Origin: Bacteroides sp. GM023
GTDB taxonomy: Bacteria; Bacteroidota; Bacteroidia; Bacteroidales; Bacteroidaceae
Length of the DNA stretch: 64,000 nt
Assembly (NCBI RefSeq): GCF_014750685.1
Contig: NZ_JAAXGE010000004.1
Coordinates: 62,001 to 126,000, forward strand
Direction of reading: 5' to 3'
Part shown: one piece after another, positions 23,628 to 33,010 of the stretch
How the letters are laid out: each line of letters starts with the position of its first letter
Numbering within the stretch: the first letter of the stretch is position 1
Translations under genes and position numbers: made by a program
Notes under the pieces: generated by a model
What the model was told of the DNA's origin: nothing
The model's database searches: none
Seen by the model: the letters and a program-made list of their open reading frames with translations, nothing else

Positions 23628-23684
23628 AGTCCATATAAAAGTACGAATGTCCATTCTCGACAAGGGTAGGCATTCCTATCTTTG
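23628..23684 (+). promoter_or_regulatory. HTCS-type operator and -7 box for the fasciclin-SusC-SusD operon
   Basis: AGTCCAT (23628-23634) and TGTCCAT (23648-23654) are 20 bp apart with GTACGAA before the second. TATCTTTG at 23677-23684 is a full -7 consensus, 29 bp after the second half-site start. The position where a -33 TTTG would be overlaps the second half-site and has no TTTG, as expected if an activator replaces it. Confidence 0.75.
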
Positions 23685-23730
23685 CCGTATAATAAAATCT
23701 TGTTGATAACTCTCTTTTAATTTTAAGACT

Positions 23731-26151
23731 ATGATACACGCGTTATTTGGTTTATGCAAGAAACGTTTCAGCCGGTTGGTAACTTGCAGCCTGGTCTTGT
23801 TGATGTTGCTGTCACTGGCAGGTTGTACCGATACGGAGGAACAGTATGAACGTCCTTCGTGGTTAGAACCACCTATTTATGATGTATTGGCCGGGAAAGG
23901 TAATTTCTCCATGTATCTCCATGCGGCGGATAAGACGTTGTATAGCTCCATTCTCAAAGGAGCGGGCAATTATACCGTATTTGCCCCGAATGATGAGGCT
24001 TTCCGCAAATTCCTCTCCGGACACAATTATACTTCCGTCGATGAAGTTCCCGTGGATGTGCTGACACAGATTGTCGCTTATTCGATGGTATTCAACCGTT
24101 TCGAGACTGCCCGCCTGGGCGATGTGCTGAACAGCAGTGTCTGGGAAACCGGTACTTCTATCAAGAAACGCTCCTCTTATTATAAGACACTTTATAAAGA
24201 GACTATCGACGGAGTGGAACAATGGGTGGTGGACAGTCCTGCCGATGTGACGGCTGTCGTTACTCCCTATAAGTTCTTACCCATCTTCACCGATTCTTAT
24301 TTTAAGGGGAATCTGTTGACTGCGGCCGATTATGAGAAATTCTTTCCATATGCTGCTTACTCAGGATTGAATGCTGCTGCCGGAAGCGTATCGAATAAGG
24401 ATATGTATGCCGAAAATGGAATCATCCACGAGGTAGACGCAGTCAATTTGCCGTTGGACAACCTGGATGAGATGCTGAAAAGAGACGGGCACGAATCCTT
24501 CCGCAAGATTTTAGAAACGAAAGTAGGAAGTTCCTATTTGTTTGTCTCCTACTTGTTGGGTGAAAACACAACCGAAGTATATAAGAAACTTTATCCGGAA
24601 CGTAATATTTCCGCAGTTTATTGCAAGACTTATCAGAACTTGCCCTACTTATTAAATAATGAAGACTATAAAGGTACGGAAAGCGGTACGACGGAACAAC
24701 ACGGATATACCCTGCTTGTTCCTTCCAACGAGTCTGTGGAGCGGTTTGCGGAAATGCTGCGCGAGCGTGCCGAAGTGGGGGACTTGTCAGAACTTTCACT
24801 GACCGCACTGACCTATTTCCTGAAAGCCCACATGGTGCCGCGTATTGTATGGCCTTCGCACTTTGCCTCGGAACAGAACTCCAATGAAGAATATCTGAAT
24901 GGCGAAGGGAAAGACGGACCGGATTTTGATGCTTGTGTGACAAAGAGCAGCTTTGCCAGCAACGGTGTGCTGTATGACACGAAAGAAATCGTGCAAAGCA
25001 AATACTTCACCACTGTTTATTCCGAAATCCTGCTGAATAAAGACTGCCGTAACTTGGCGAATATAGCCTATGAGAAGTTTTTTATCAATGACTGGATACC
25101 GGAGATGACCAAAAGTAAGTTGACCGGCGATAAGGAAGTGGATTATATCATGGTACTTCCCTCGGACGAATTGCTGAAAGCGGACGGATTCTCTTATGAC
25201 GAAGTGAACAGTAAGTTTCTGAATGAGAACCTGGCTGCTTCTTCCGACGCGGAAGACCGCATGAAAAGACTGCTCCGTTCCTGTGTATTCAAACGCACGA
25301 AGGAGTTGACGGAACTGGATGACTTTACCGGATTCCCCCAACTGTCTTACGACGGATATGGCTATGCAGTAAATATCTATGGAGATATGATACGCTTCAA
25401 AGATAACAAGCTGCAAGGGTTGGGCAATATCCTTGACGGTACGGAAGTAGAGGTGGAAGAAGTGGATTTTGACTATATCAACGGACACGTTTTTCGTATT
25501 ACGAACGGAACCATGATAGAATACAGCCCGCGCAACACCGGCGGTACGGCTGCGTTTACCGTCCCTAAACTTTACGACCGCATCACCACATATGCAGCAG
25601 AGAATAGTGACTGCCGTTTATTCAAACAATATATGGATAGAGTCTACGGCGGAACTTCTCCTTCCTTTATCCGGGAGAGCACTAATTATACAGTCCTGAT
25701 TCCTACGGACGAAGCGATACAAAATGCGGTGGGCTCGGACCTTCTTCCTGCTTTGCCCGGCGGTAGCGATGCCTTTGAGCCGGAAGACAAATCAATGGTT
25801 GAGCGTTTCATACAACTTTGTTTCCTTACCGGAACAGTAGTGCCGGATGACGGGATGCCTTATATAGAACCGGGAAAGAATGAAAGCCTTGCATTGAATA
25901 CGGTCTACAAGTTGACGGATAGCGAACTGGATTTATGGTCGGTCACTACTGCGGTGGTTGTCTCCAAACTGGCGGACAATCGTTTGACCTTCCGTTTCAG
26001 GGATATAACCAAAAACGACTGGCTTCAGGTGGAGGGATATGCACCGGTCAATGTCGTACGCACGTTTGGTAAGAGTAACTATGTAGGCCCCTTGTCTGTG
26101 ATACATGCCGTAGATGGCATCATTGGGTTTACAACACATCCCAAAGAATAA
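23731..26151 (+). CDS. Large fasciclin-domain lipoprotein, first gene of the transport operon
   Basis: The 806-residue protein has an N-terminal segment ending in the lipobox SLAGC. It contains several FAS1-like units, seen from the repeated H1-type motifs NYTVFAPNDEAFRKFL, YTLLVPSNESVERF, DYIMVLPSDELLK and NYTVLIPTDEAIQ and the paired H2-type motifs NGIIHEVDAVNLPLDNLDEML and VIHAVDGIIGFT. FAS1 domains bind surfaces or sugars. It stands immediately before SusC (30 bp gap), a place not typical of the usual SusE/SusF position, so a glycan-binding role at the cell surface is likely but inferred. Confidence 0.85.
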   Translation: MIHALFGLCKKRFSRLVTCSLVLLMLLSLAGCTDTEEQYERPSWLEPPIYDVLAGKGNFSMYLHAADKTLYSSILKGAGNYTVFAPNDEAFRKFLSGHNYTSVDEVPVDVLTQIVAYSMVFNRFETARLGDVLNSSVWETGTSIKKRSSYYKTLYKETIDGVEQWVVDSPADVTAVVTPYKFLPIFTDSYFKGNLLTAADYEKFFPYAAYSGLNAAAGSVSNKDMYAENGIIHEVDAVNLPLDNLDEMLKRDGHESFRKILETKVGSSYLFVSYLLGENTTEVYKKLYPERNISAVYCKTYQNLPYLLNNEDYKGTESGTTEQHGYTLLVPSNESVERFAEMLRERAEVGDLSELSLTALTYFLKAHMVPRIVWPSHFASEQNSNEEYLNGEGKDGPDFDACVTKSSFASNGVLYDTKEIVQSKYFTTVYSEILLNKDCRNLANIAYEKFFINDWIPEMTKSKLTGDKEVDYIMVLPSDELLKADGFSYDEVNSKFLNENLAASSDAEDRMKRLLRSCVFKRTKELTELDDFTGFPQLSYDGYGYAVNIYGDMIRFKDNKLQGLGNILDGTEVEVEEVDFDYINGHVFRITNGTMIEYSPRNTGGTAAFTVPKLYDRITTYAAENSDCRLFKQYMDRVYGGTSPSFIRESTNYTVLIPTDEAIQNAVGSDLLPALPGGSDAFEPEDKSMVERFIQLCFLTGTVVPDDGMPYIEPGKNESLALNTVYKLTDSELDLWSVTTAVVVSKLADNRLTFRFRDITKNDWLQVEGYAPVNVVRTFGKSNYVGPLSVIHAVDGIIGFTTHPKE

Positions 26152-26181
26152 TTGAATCTAATATTTACCTAATTAAACACA

Positions 26182-29100
26182 ATGATAATGAGAAGATATG
26201 TATATCAGTTCATCCTTCTGACAGTACTGTGTTGTATGCCTGCACTCTCATCCGCCCAACAAACGAAGGTGGTGATTCGGGGCGTAGTGACAGCAGCTAT
26301 TGACAAGCTGCCTCTTCCGGGAGCGAATGTATTGCTGGTCAACAAGGATGGGCGTGTGGTAGGAAATGCAGTTGCCGATATGGACGGTAATTATAGTATG
26401 CGTGTGGAGACGCGTGCCGGAGATAATCTGGTGGCTACGTATATAGGTATGAAGAAAGCAACCATCCCCGTAAAAGGAAAAATGACGATTAACATTGTCA
26501 TGCAGGATGAGACGGTGATGCTCGAAGGCGCTACTATCATTGGGAGCAAACGAGTGAACAATGGTATGATGGATATTAGCGAACGGGATTTGACAACAGC
26601 CATGAGCCGCATCTCCATGAGCGATTTGGAAGACGGAATGACTGCGCCCAGTGTGGAAGATGCCTTGCAGGGACGTATTGCCGGTATGGATATTGCGGCG
26701 AGTTCGGGCGATCCGGGAGCGGGGATGTCGATACGAATCCGTGGTACGACTTCCATGACGGGGTCTTCACAACCGCTGATTGTAGTGGACGGATTCCCCT
26801 ATGATGTTTCTGTAGATGACGATTTTGATTTTGCGACGGCGGACGAGGAAGAATACTCCCAACTGTTGAATGTGGCTCCGGACGATATCAAGGAAATCAC
26901 AGTGTTGAAGGATGCGGCAGCTACCGCCCTTTACGGCGCGAAAGCAGCCAACGGTGTATTGATGATTACGACCAAACGGGGAACAGTAAGCAAGCCCCGC
27001 ATCTCCTATACATTCAAAGGTACGGTCATCAGCCGTCCTCATGGTATCGAGACTCTTTCGGGAGATGAATATACGACGTTGATACAGGAAGCATTGATGA
27101 ATAGCGGGAAGATTTATGACCCGACAACCGACCCTGAATTTGCTTATGATGTCAATCAGCCTTATTATTTCTATAACTACGGAGCCAACACCAATTGGTA
27201 TGACGAAGTAACCCGTACGGGATTCACTCAGGACCACACGGCTTCTATCAGTGGCGGTGGAGACAAGGCACAGTATCGTGCTTCCATCGGTTACTATAAT
27301 TCCAACAGTATTGTGATAGGAACCGGATTAGACCGTATCAATGCCCGTCTGAACGTGGATTATAACATCTCGAAACAACTAAAGTTCTCCGCCAGCATGG
27401 CGTATACACGCACTGACGACCGGAAAAACTATATTTCTTATTTCTCTACCGGGCAGAATGCCACGAGCATGGCTTTCACGCGTATGCCGAACATGAGTGT
27501 GTACGAATATAACGAGATAGGACTATGGACCGGCAACTTCTTTACTCCCGAGGAATCCCCGCAGGGGAAATGGAACCCGGGCAGTTCTTCAGGAGGCGTT
27601 TACAATCCTGTGGCAATGGCGAAGGATGGTTATTTTCAGACGTTATCCAACAACGTGGTATCTAATCTTTCCTTGATTTGGCGACCGTTGTCATGGATGC
27701 GCTACCAGTCGGACTTCAGCCTGAACGTATCCAATAATAAAAAGAACGCTTTCCTGCCGCAAACGGCTACGGGACGTCCCTGGAATGAAGCAACGGTGAA
27801 CCGTGCGGACGACCGCGACGGCGAAGCCTTCACTATCTATACGATGAACAAAGTGATATTCACACCTGACCTCGGCAAGAAACATAGTTTTCAGGGATTG
27901 CTTGCACTGACTACTTCCGACAAGCGCTCTACCAACTTCCGCCTGACGGGAGGTAACTTGGCGAGTCCCTATCTGAAAGACCCGTCTATCCCTTCACGTG
28001 TGACCGGTGCCAGTTATCTGACTTCTTCCACCACTCTTCAGCAGGAACGCTCTGTCGGAATGATGGGAAGTATTCAATATAGTCTGCTCGACCGTTATAT
28101 TATCAATACGACCGCCCGTTATGACGGTAACTCCCGTTTTGGGAAAGAAAATCGTTGGGGATTGTTCCCGAGTGTTTCCCTGCGCTGGCGACTTTCCGGC
28201 GAACCGTTTATGAAGCCGTGGAAGAAATGGCTGAATGAACTGAGTCTTCGTGGCAGCTACGGTCTGAACGGCTCGTCACCGAAAACCAATAATAACTATA
28301 CGCATATCAGTCTTTACGACTCTTATGAATACTCTTATTTGGGTGAAACGGGTGTTTACCCCGCCAATCTTGAATTGAGCAACCTGAAGTGGCAAACAAC
28401 GACACAGATAAACCTGGGTATGAACTTTGCGGCTTTCAAGAACCGTTTGAATATCGACGTGGAAGTGTACCGGAAACGTTCGAAAGACCAATACTTCCAA
28501 AACTTGTCCTTGCCCTCTACCACCGGTTTCACCAAGGCAGATGTCAACTCCGGTTCTATGGAAAACAAGGGATTCGAGCTTTCTATCAACACGGTTCCAT
28601 ACCGCTCGAAAGCATGGAATATTTCTTTCAACATCAATCTCGCCCGTAACATCAACTCGATTCTGGACGTACCCGACCAGTATCCGATGCAGAAAGGTGT
28701 GTTGACAACCAACGGGCAGTATGTCCGCCGGTTTGAGTTGGGACAGCCGATAGGTGCGATTTATGGATTCCGTTATAAAGGAGTGTATCTGAATGACGAT
28801 CAAACCATTGCCCGTGACGCAAGTGGCAACAAGATTTACTCGTATGACGCAAGCGGCAAACGGACTCCGGTGCAGATGCGCTTTGCTTATCCTACCATCG
28901 ACTATCAGTTCAAGGCGGGAGATGCGATATACGAAGACATCAATCACGATGGTAATATCGACTATCAGGACGTTGTTTACTTAGGGAATGCCAACCCGAT
29001 ACTGACGGGTGGTTTTGGTCCTAATATCCGCTATAAAAGTATCAGTGTAAGTGCGTTCTTTAATTTCCGTTATGGAAACAAAGTCATCAACAAAATGGGA

Positions 29101-29514
29101 ATGAGCCTGCAAAATATGGCATCCTACAATAATCAGAGTAAGGCGGTACTTCGTCGCTGGAGACATCCGTATGAAGATGAATCGACGGCACCGACCGATT
29201 TGCTGCCGAGAGCGGTGTACGGTTCGAAGAATGCCTACAACTATTTAGGTTCCGACCGCTTTGTGGAAGACGGTTCTTTCCTGCGCTTCAAGACGTTGAC
29301 AGTGAAGTACACCTTCGATAAAAAACAGTTGAAGAGTACTTTCCTGCAAAGCTGCCAGATATGGACTACATTAAGTAATCTGTATGTATGGACGAACTAT
29401 TCCGGTATGGACCCGGAAATAGCATTGACCGGAGGTGCGTTTAAAATGGGTGAGGACAACTCCCGCATCCCTCGTTCTTTTACGGCTACATTAGGTATGA
29501 GTGTTACTTTTTAA
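26182..29514 (+). CDS. SusC/RagA-type TonB-dependent outer membrane transporter (1)
   Basis: The 1110-residue protein has a signal peptide (about 1-25, ending SSAQ), a carboxypeptidase-regulatory-like beta domain (VVIRGVVTAAIDKLPLPGANVLL), the plug (SVEDALQGRIAGMDI, GDPGAGMSIRIRGTTS, QPLIVVDGFPY, ITVLKDAAATALYGAKAANGV split over positions 235-260) and a long beta-barrel ending in aromatic residues (ATLGMSVTF). It takes up oligosaccharides through the outer membrane with the SusD partner that follows 11 bp later. Compared with the second SusC of the operon it is a distant paralogue, suggesting different oligosaccharide size or decoration. Confidence 0.95.
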   Translation: MIMRRYVYQFILLTVLCCMPALSSAQQTKVVIRGVVTAAIDKLPLPGANVLLVNKDGRVVGNAVADMDGNYSMRVETRAGDNLVATYIGMKKATIPVKGKMTINIVMQDETVMLEGATIIGSKRVNNGMMDISERDLTTAMSRISMSDLEDGMTAPSVEDALQGRIAGMDIAASSGDPGAGMSIRIRGTTSMTGSSQPLIVVDGFPYDVSVDDDFDFATADEEEYSQLLNVAPDDIKEITVLKDAAATALYGAKAANGVLMITTKRGTVSKPRISYTFKGTVISRPHGIETLSGDEYTTLIQEALMNSGKIYDPTTDPEFAYDVNQPYYFYNYGANTNWYDEVTRTGFTQDHTASISGGGDKAQYRASIGYYNSNSIVIGTGLDRINARLNVDYNISKQLKFSASMAYTRTDDRKNYISYFSTGQNATSMAFTRMPNMSVYEYNEIGLWTGNFFTPEESPQGKWNPGSSSGGVYNPVAMAKDGYFQTLSNNVVSNLSLIWRPLSWMRYQSDFSLNVSNNKKNAFLPQTATGRPWNEATVNRADDRDGEAFTIYTMNKVIFTPDLGKKHSFQGLLALTTSDKRSTNFRLTGGNLASPYLKDPSIPSRVTGASYLTSSTTLQQERSVGMMGSIQYSLLDRYIINTTARYDGNSRFGKENRWGLFPSVSLRWRLSGEPFMKPWKKWLNELSLRGSYGLNGSSPKTNNNYTHISLYDSYEYSYLGETGVYPANLELSNLKWQTTTQINLGMNFAAFKNRLNIDVEVYRKRSKDQYFQNLSLPSTTGFTKADVNSGSMENKGFELSINTVPYRSKAWNISFNINLARNINSILDVPDQYPMQKGVLTTNGQYVRRFELGQPIGAIYGFRYKGVYLNDDQTIARDASGNKIYSYDASGKRTPVQMRFAYPTIDYQFKAGDAIYEDINHDGNIDYQDVVYLGNANPILTGGFGPNIRYKSISVSAFFNFRYGNKVINKMGMSLQNMASYNNQSKAVLRRWRHPYEDESTAPTDLLPRAVYGSKNAYNYLGSDRFVEDGSFLRFKTLTVKYTFDKKQLKSTFLQSCQIWTTLSNLYVWTNYSGMDPEIALTGGAFKMGEDNSRIPRSFTATLGMSVTF

Positions 29515-29525
29515 AACGGAAGATT

Positions 29526-31142
29526 ATGAAGAAAATAACGAAATATATAATGATTGGCTTATTGGCCTTGCAAGGAATGGCAACAACTTCCTGTTCGGAC
29601 TGGCTGAATCTGATGCCCAATGACGGCGTGCCATTGGATGAATTTTGGAAAACGAAAGAAGATGTCCGTTCGGTGGTGAACGGCGCGTATCTCTCCATGA
29701 CGGCGAGTGCACTGGTACAGCGTCTTTTCCTTTATGGCGAATGGCGTGCGGATATGATTACTACCGGAAGAAGGACGAACTCCAGTATTGTGAGTGTCTT
29801 TAATGGTGAAATCTCCATAGATAACACCTATTTGGACTGGGCTTCCTTTTATCAGACGATTAATATCTGCAACACTATACTGAAGTTTGCTCCTACCGCC
29901 CAGGCCAATGACCCTACTTTTTCGGAAGCGCAACTCAAAGAATATGAAGGACAGGCTATTGCTATCCGCAGCCTGATATACTTTTATTTGGTAAGAGCGT
30001 TCGGGGAAGTGCCGTTTATACGCGAAGCCTATGTGAACGGTTCGCAACAGATGAGTGTAGCCAAGAGTAGTGAGAAAGAGATTTTGGCAGGTTTGGTCGC
30101 TGACCTGGAAATGGTAGAGGGCGGTAATTATTTACCGGGACAATACAGTTCTACGGACGTCGCGCAAAACAAAGGTCGCATAACGATGTGGGCTGTAAAA
30201 GCATTGTTGGCTGATATCTATCTGTGGCAAGAAGAATATGAAAAATGCAACCGTAAATGCGACGAGATTATCGGTTCGGGACAATTACTGTTGGTTCCTG
30301 TGGAAAGCCGGAAGGTAGAAGTGGAAAATACGGAAGAAGGAACAACGGATATATATTATGCTCCTGACCAGTCTTCTTATTACTCCCTGTTCCAGCAGAT
30401 TTATTATGAAGGAAACTCTATGGAGAGCATCTTTGAATTGCAATTCGCTACTGACAACCTGAATCCTTTTTATAGCTTTATGAGTTCGGGAAGAGGGGTT
30501 ATCGGAGTAAAAACGGAACGTGTGAATTCAGATATTTTTCCACCGTTGGGAGATGAGGCTTATAGTGGCGAATGTTTTGATATTCGCAGTGTGATTTGTC
30601 AGAGTAAGTCCTGCCTTTGGAAATATATCGGCGTGGAACCGAACGGTTCGGAACGTGCGCAGGAAGAATATACCAATAACTTTATCATCTACCGCCTTGC
30701 TGAAATTTACCTGATGAAAGCCGAAGCATTGACCCAAATGGCTATTTTGGACAGTGATAACCAGGAATTGCTGAAAGAAGCGTATGCGGCGGTGAAAGTG
30801 ATAAGAGACCGTTCTACCGCAGTGGTTACTACGGACATCGGGGAAACGGAAGGTTCGTACAGCGGAAAGGCAATGGAAGAATTTGTGTTGGCGGAAAGGG
30901 CACGGGAATTGATTTTCGAAGGGAAACGTTGGTTTGACGTGCTGCGTCAGGCAAAACGCAATAATTATGAAGGCGATAATATCAATTATCTGATGACACT
31001 GGCGGAATATAGCGCTCCGGCCAGCAAGGTAAACAGCCTGAAGGCTAAGTATCGCAATTACCACAGTCATTATTTACCTATTTACAGTGAAGAAGTGGAT
31101 GCCAATCCTTTGCTGCAACAAAATGAATTTTATGCTAACTAA
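29526..31142 (+). CDS. SusD/RagB-type surface glycan-binding lipoprotein (1)
   Basis: The 538-residue lipoprotein (ATTSC) starts with the typical SusD segment DWLNLMPNDGVPLDEFWKTKEDV and has the TPR-like helices (YLDWASFYQTINICNTIL, AIRSLIYFYLVRAFGEVPFI) and the C-terminal signature FVLAERARELIFEGKRWFDVLR. SusD closes the SusC barrel as a lid and holds the glycan. It pairs with the upstream SusC. Confidence 0.95.
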   Translation: MKKITKYIMIGLLALQGMATTSCSDWLNLMPNDGVPLDEFWKTKEDVRSVVNGAYLSMTASALVQRLFLYGEWRADMITTGRRTNSSIVSVFNGEISIDNTYLDWASFYQTINICNTILKFAPTAQANDPTFSEAQLKEYEGQAIAIRSLIYFYLVRAFGEVPFIREAYVNGSQQMSVAKSSEKEILAGLVADLEMVEGGNYLPGQYSSTDVAQNKGRITMWAVKALLADIYLWQEEYEKCNRKCDEIIGSGQLLLVPVESRKVEVENTEEGTTDIYYAPDQSSYYSLFQQIYYEGNSMESIFELQFATDNLNPFYSFMSSGRGVIGVKTERVNSDIFPPLGDEAYSGECFDIRSVICQSKSCLWKYIGVEPNGSERAQEEYTNNFIIYRLAEIYLMKAEALTQMAILDSDNQELLKEAYAAVKVIRDRSTAVVTTDIGETEGSYSGKAMEEFVLAERARELIFEGKRWFDVLRQAKRNNYEGDNINYLMTLAEYSAPASKVNSLKAKYRNYHSHYLPIYSEEVDANPLLQQNEFYAN

Positions 31143-31160
31143 TCAATGGGAGGAATCTAT

Positions 31161-32966
31161 ATGAATATGAAAAACAAAATAGGATTGAACCTGATTGTGA
31201 GTTTGTTAATGCTCTGTTTCCTGAATGCCTGCGATGACCCCCTTGATGGAACCGTATATCAGACCACTGAACAGCAGATGCTCGACGAATATATGGCGGA
31301 ACATTTAGGCGAGTTCCTTAAGATTGTCGATAAGTCCGACTATCGGGGAATGTTGCATGCCTATGGAGCTTATACTTGCCTGGTGCCGACCGATAATGCC
31401 GTACGAAAATACCTGGAAGAAAACAGGATAGATATAGAACAGCTTTCCAAAGAAGAAGCGAACGGGTGTGTAGGTTATCATATAATCAACGATACGATTA
31501 CCTCATCACGCTTCCAGGACGGAAAGATGCCGACAGCTAATATACGTGACTATTATCTCACTACGCAAACTAAGAGCGATGAAAGCGGAACCGTATATGT
31601 GGAAGTAGACCGCAATGCGCGCCTACTGACGAAAGATGTTGTCTTGGGTAACGGTATCCTGCATATTGTGGATGCCGTATTGGAAAAGCCTGAATTGACA
31701 TTGCGCGAGCAGGTGGCTGTCTTGCCGATGGAACGTTACTCTCTTTTTGTAGATTTGTTTGCCGAGTATGAAAGTTATCTCAATTCGGTGATGACCACCG
31801 ATACTTGCTATACAGTGTATGTGCAAAGTAATGAAACATTCAATATGGAAGGAATCCATAATAAGAGCGAGCTGATAACCCGCCTGAAGCAGAATACTCC
31901 GGGTATAAATGACAGCGAGACATTGGTTCAAAACTTCCTCGCTTATCATATCGGAACCGGTCGCCAGTATGTAGTGGACTTGATGAGCAGTTCGGCTGTG
32001 ATGACGAAGGTTGAAAATCAGGTGATTGCCTGTATCATGGACGGACAAAAGATTGTGTTGAACAGATTCAACAGTATAGCCGGATACGAACCGGGAATAG
32101 ACCTGATACGGGATAGCGAATATGCAGACCGGACTTGTGCGGATGGCGTATTGCAGGAAGTGGATGGTATGTTGGAAATCAAAGAAAGAGCACCTTACCG
32201 GGTAAACTTCGATGTGTGTACTTTGCCGGAAGTCAAGGCGTCCGCTTCTTATCTCAAGGAGACAAAGAAATTTGAGAAAGGGCAGTTGACACAGGATATT
32301 AAGATAGAATACGGACGCGGAAGTAGTACTGCTGCCATAACCTATACGGTGGGGCAGGTACTGGATAAGAATAAGCCTGTATTGAATCAGCAAATGCAGT
32401 GTGTCAATGGTGATTACCTGACCTTCCGCATGAGAAAGAGCGATATGATTACAGCAGTTGAGTTTACGCTCCCCTTACTGATTGAAGGAACGTATAAGGT
32501 GTGGTTATGCTATCGTCATACGGATTCCGGTAAGAACGGCCCGACTCTTAAAACCACTTTCAGACAGGAAGGACAAGAAGACCAAATCCTGGATAAGATT
32601 GTAACGGTAAAACGTATTTCCGCCATTTCTTATGTGAAGGGTGCGGATGGCAAGGAAAAGACCGACGAGCGCGGAGTCAGAATGGTAGACCACGCTGCTA
32701 TGGAGACTAATTACGGATGGAAACAGTACACCTATTATCCGCATGTCTATATGAACAGTAACTTATTGGGAGTTATCAAAGTATTCTCGAGCGGACGTCA
32801 TGTATTGCGGTTTGATTTGGAGAAAGATGCTTCCCTCGATATCATGCTGGATATGATTCAGTTTATTCCTACAACCGAAGACCAGGTTTGGCCTATGCTC
32901 GACCTGACAGGAATGGAGATAGGTGAGTACTCTCCGGGCAAAGAGGAAGTATGGCCGTATGAATGA
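31161..32966 (+). CDS. Fasciclin-domain lipoprotein (second)
   Basis: Start placed at ATG 31161, because GGGAGG at 31148-31153 makes a good ribosome binding site for it and the signal then reads MNMKNKIGLNLIVSLLMLCFLNAC; an in-frame ATG at 31146 contains this site. Two FAS1-like units: GAYTCLVPTDNAVRKYLEEN with NGILHIVDAVLEKP, and TCYTVYVQSNETFNM with DGVLQEVDGML. The C-terminal third (from about residue 370) is a beta-rich domain ending DIMLDMIQFIPTTEDQ that resembles a carbohydrate-binding module. It lies 18 bp after SusD, in the usual SusE place. Confidence 0.8.
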   Translation: MNMKNKIGLNLIVSLLMLCFLNACDDPLDGTVYQTTEQQMLDEYMAEHLGEFLKIVDKSDYRGMLHAYGAYTCLVPTDNAVRKYLEENRIDIEQLSKEEANGCVGYHIINDTITSSRFQDGKMPTANIRDYYLTTQTKSDESGTVYVEVDRNARLLTKDVVLGNGILHIVDAVLEKPELTLREQVAVLPMERYSLFVDLFAEYESYLNSVMTTDTCYTVYVQSNETFNMEGIHNKSELITRLKQNTPGINDSETLVQNFLAYHIGTGRQYVVDLMSSSAVMTKVENQVIACIMDGQKIVLNRFNSIAGYEPGIDLIRDSEYADRTCADGVLQEVDGMLEIKERAPYRVNFDVCTLPEVKASASYLKETKKFEKGQLTQDIKIEYGRGSSTAAITYTVGQVLDKNKPVLNQQMQCVNGDYLTFRMRKSDMITAVEFTLPLLIEGTYKVWLCYRHTDSGKNGPTLKTTFRQEGQEDQILDKIVTVKRISAISYVKGADGKEKTDERGVRMVDHAAMETNYGWKQYTYYPHVYMNSNLLGVIKVFSSGRHVLRFDLEKDASLDIMLDMIQFIPTTEDQVWPMLDLTGMEIGEYSPGKEEVWPYE

Positions 32967-33010
32967 GAACAGGAGGACGTGGAATATAAATAATCGATAA
33001 ACGAAAAGTA

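Noticed and set aside
24796..25488. Minus-strand frame of 230 codons inside the first fasciclin gene
   Set aside because: Shadow of a coding gene in an operon with regular spacing; its protein has no recognisable features.
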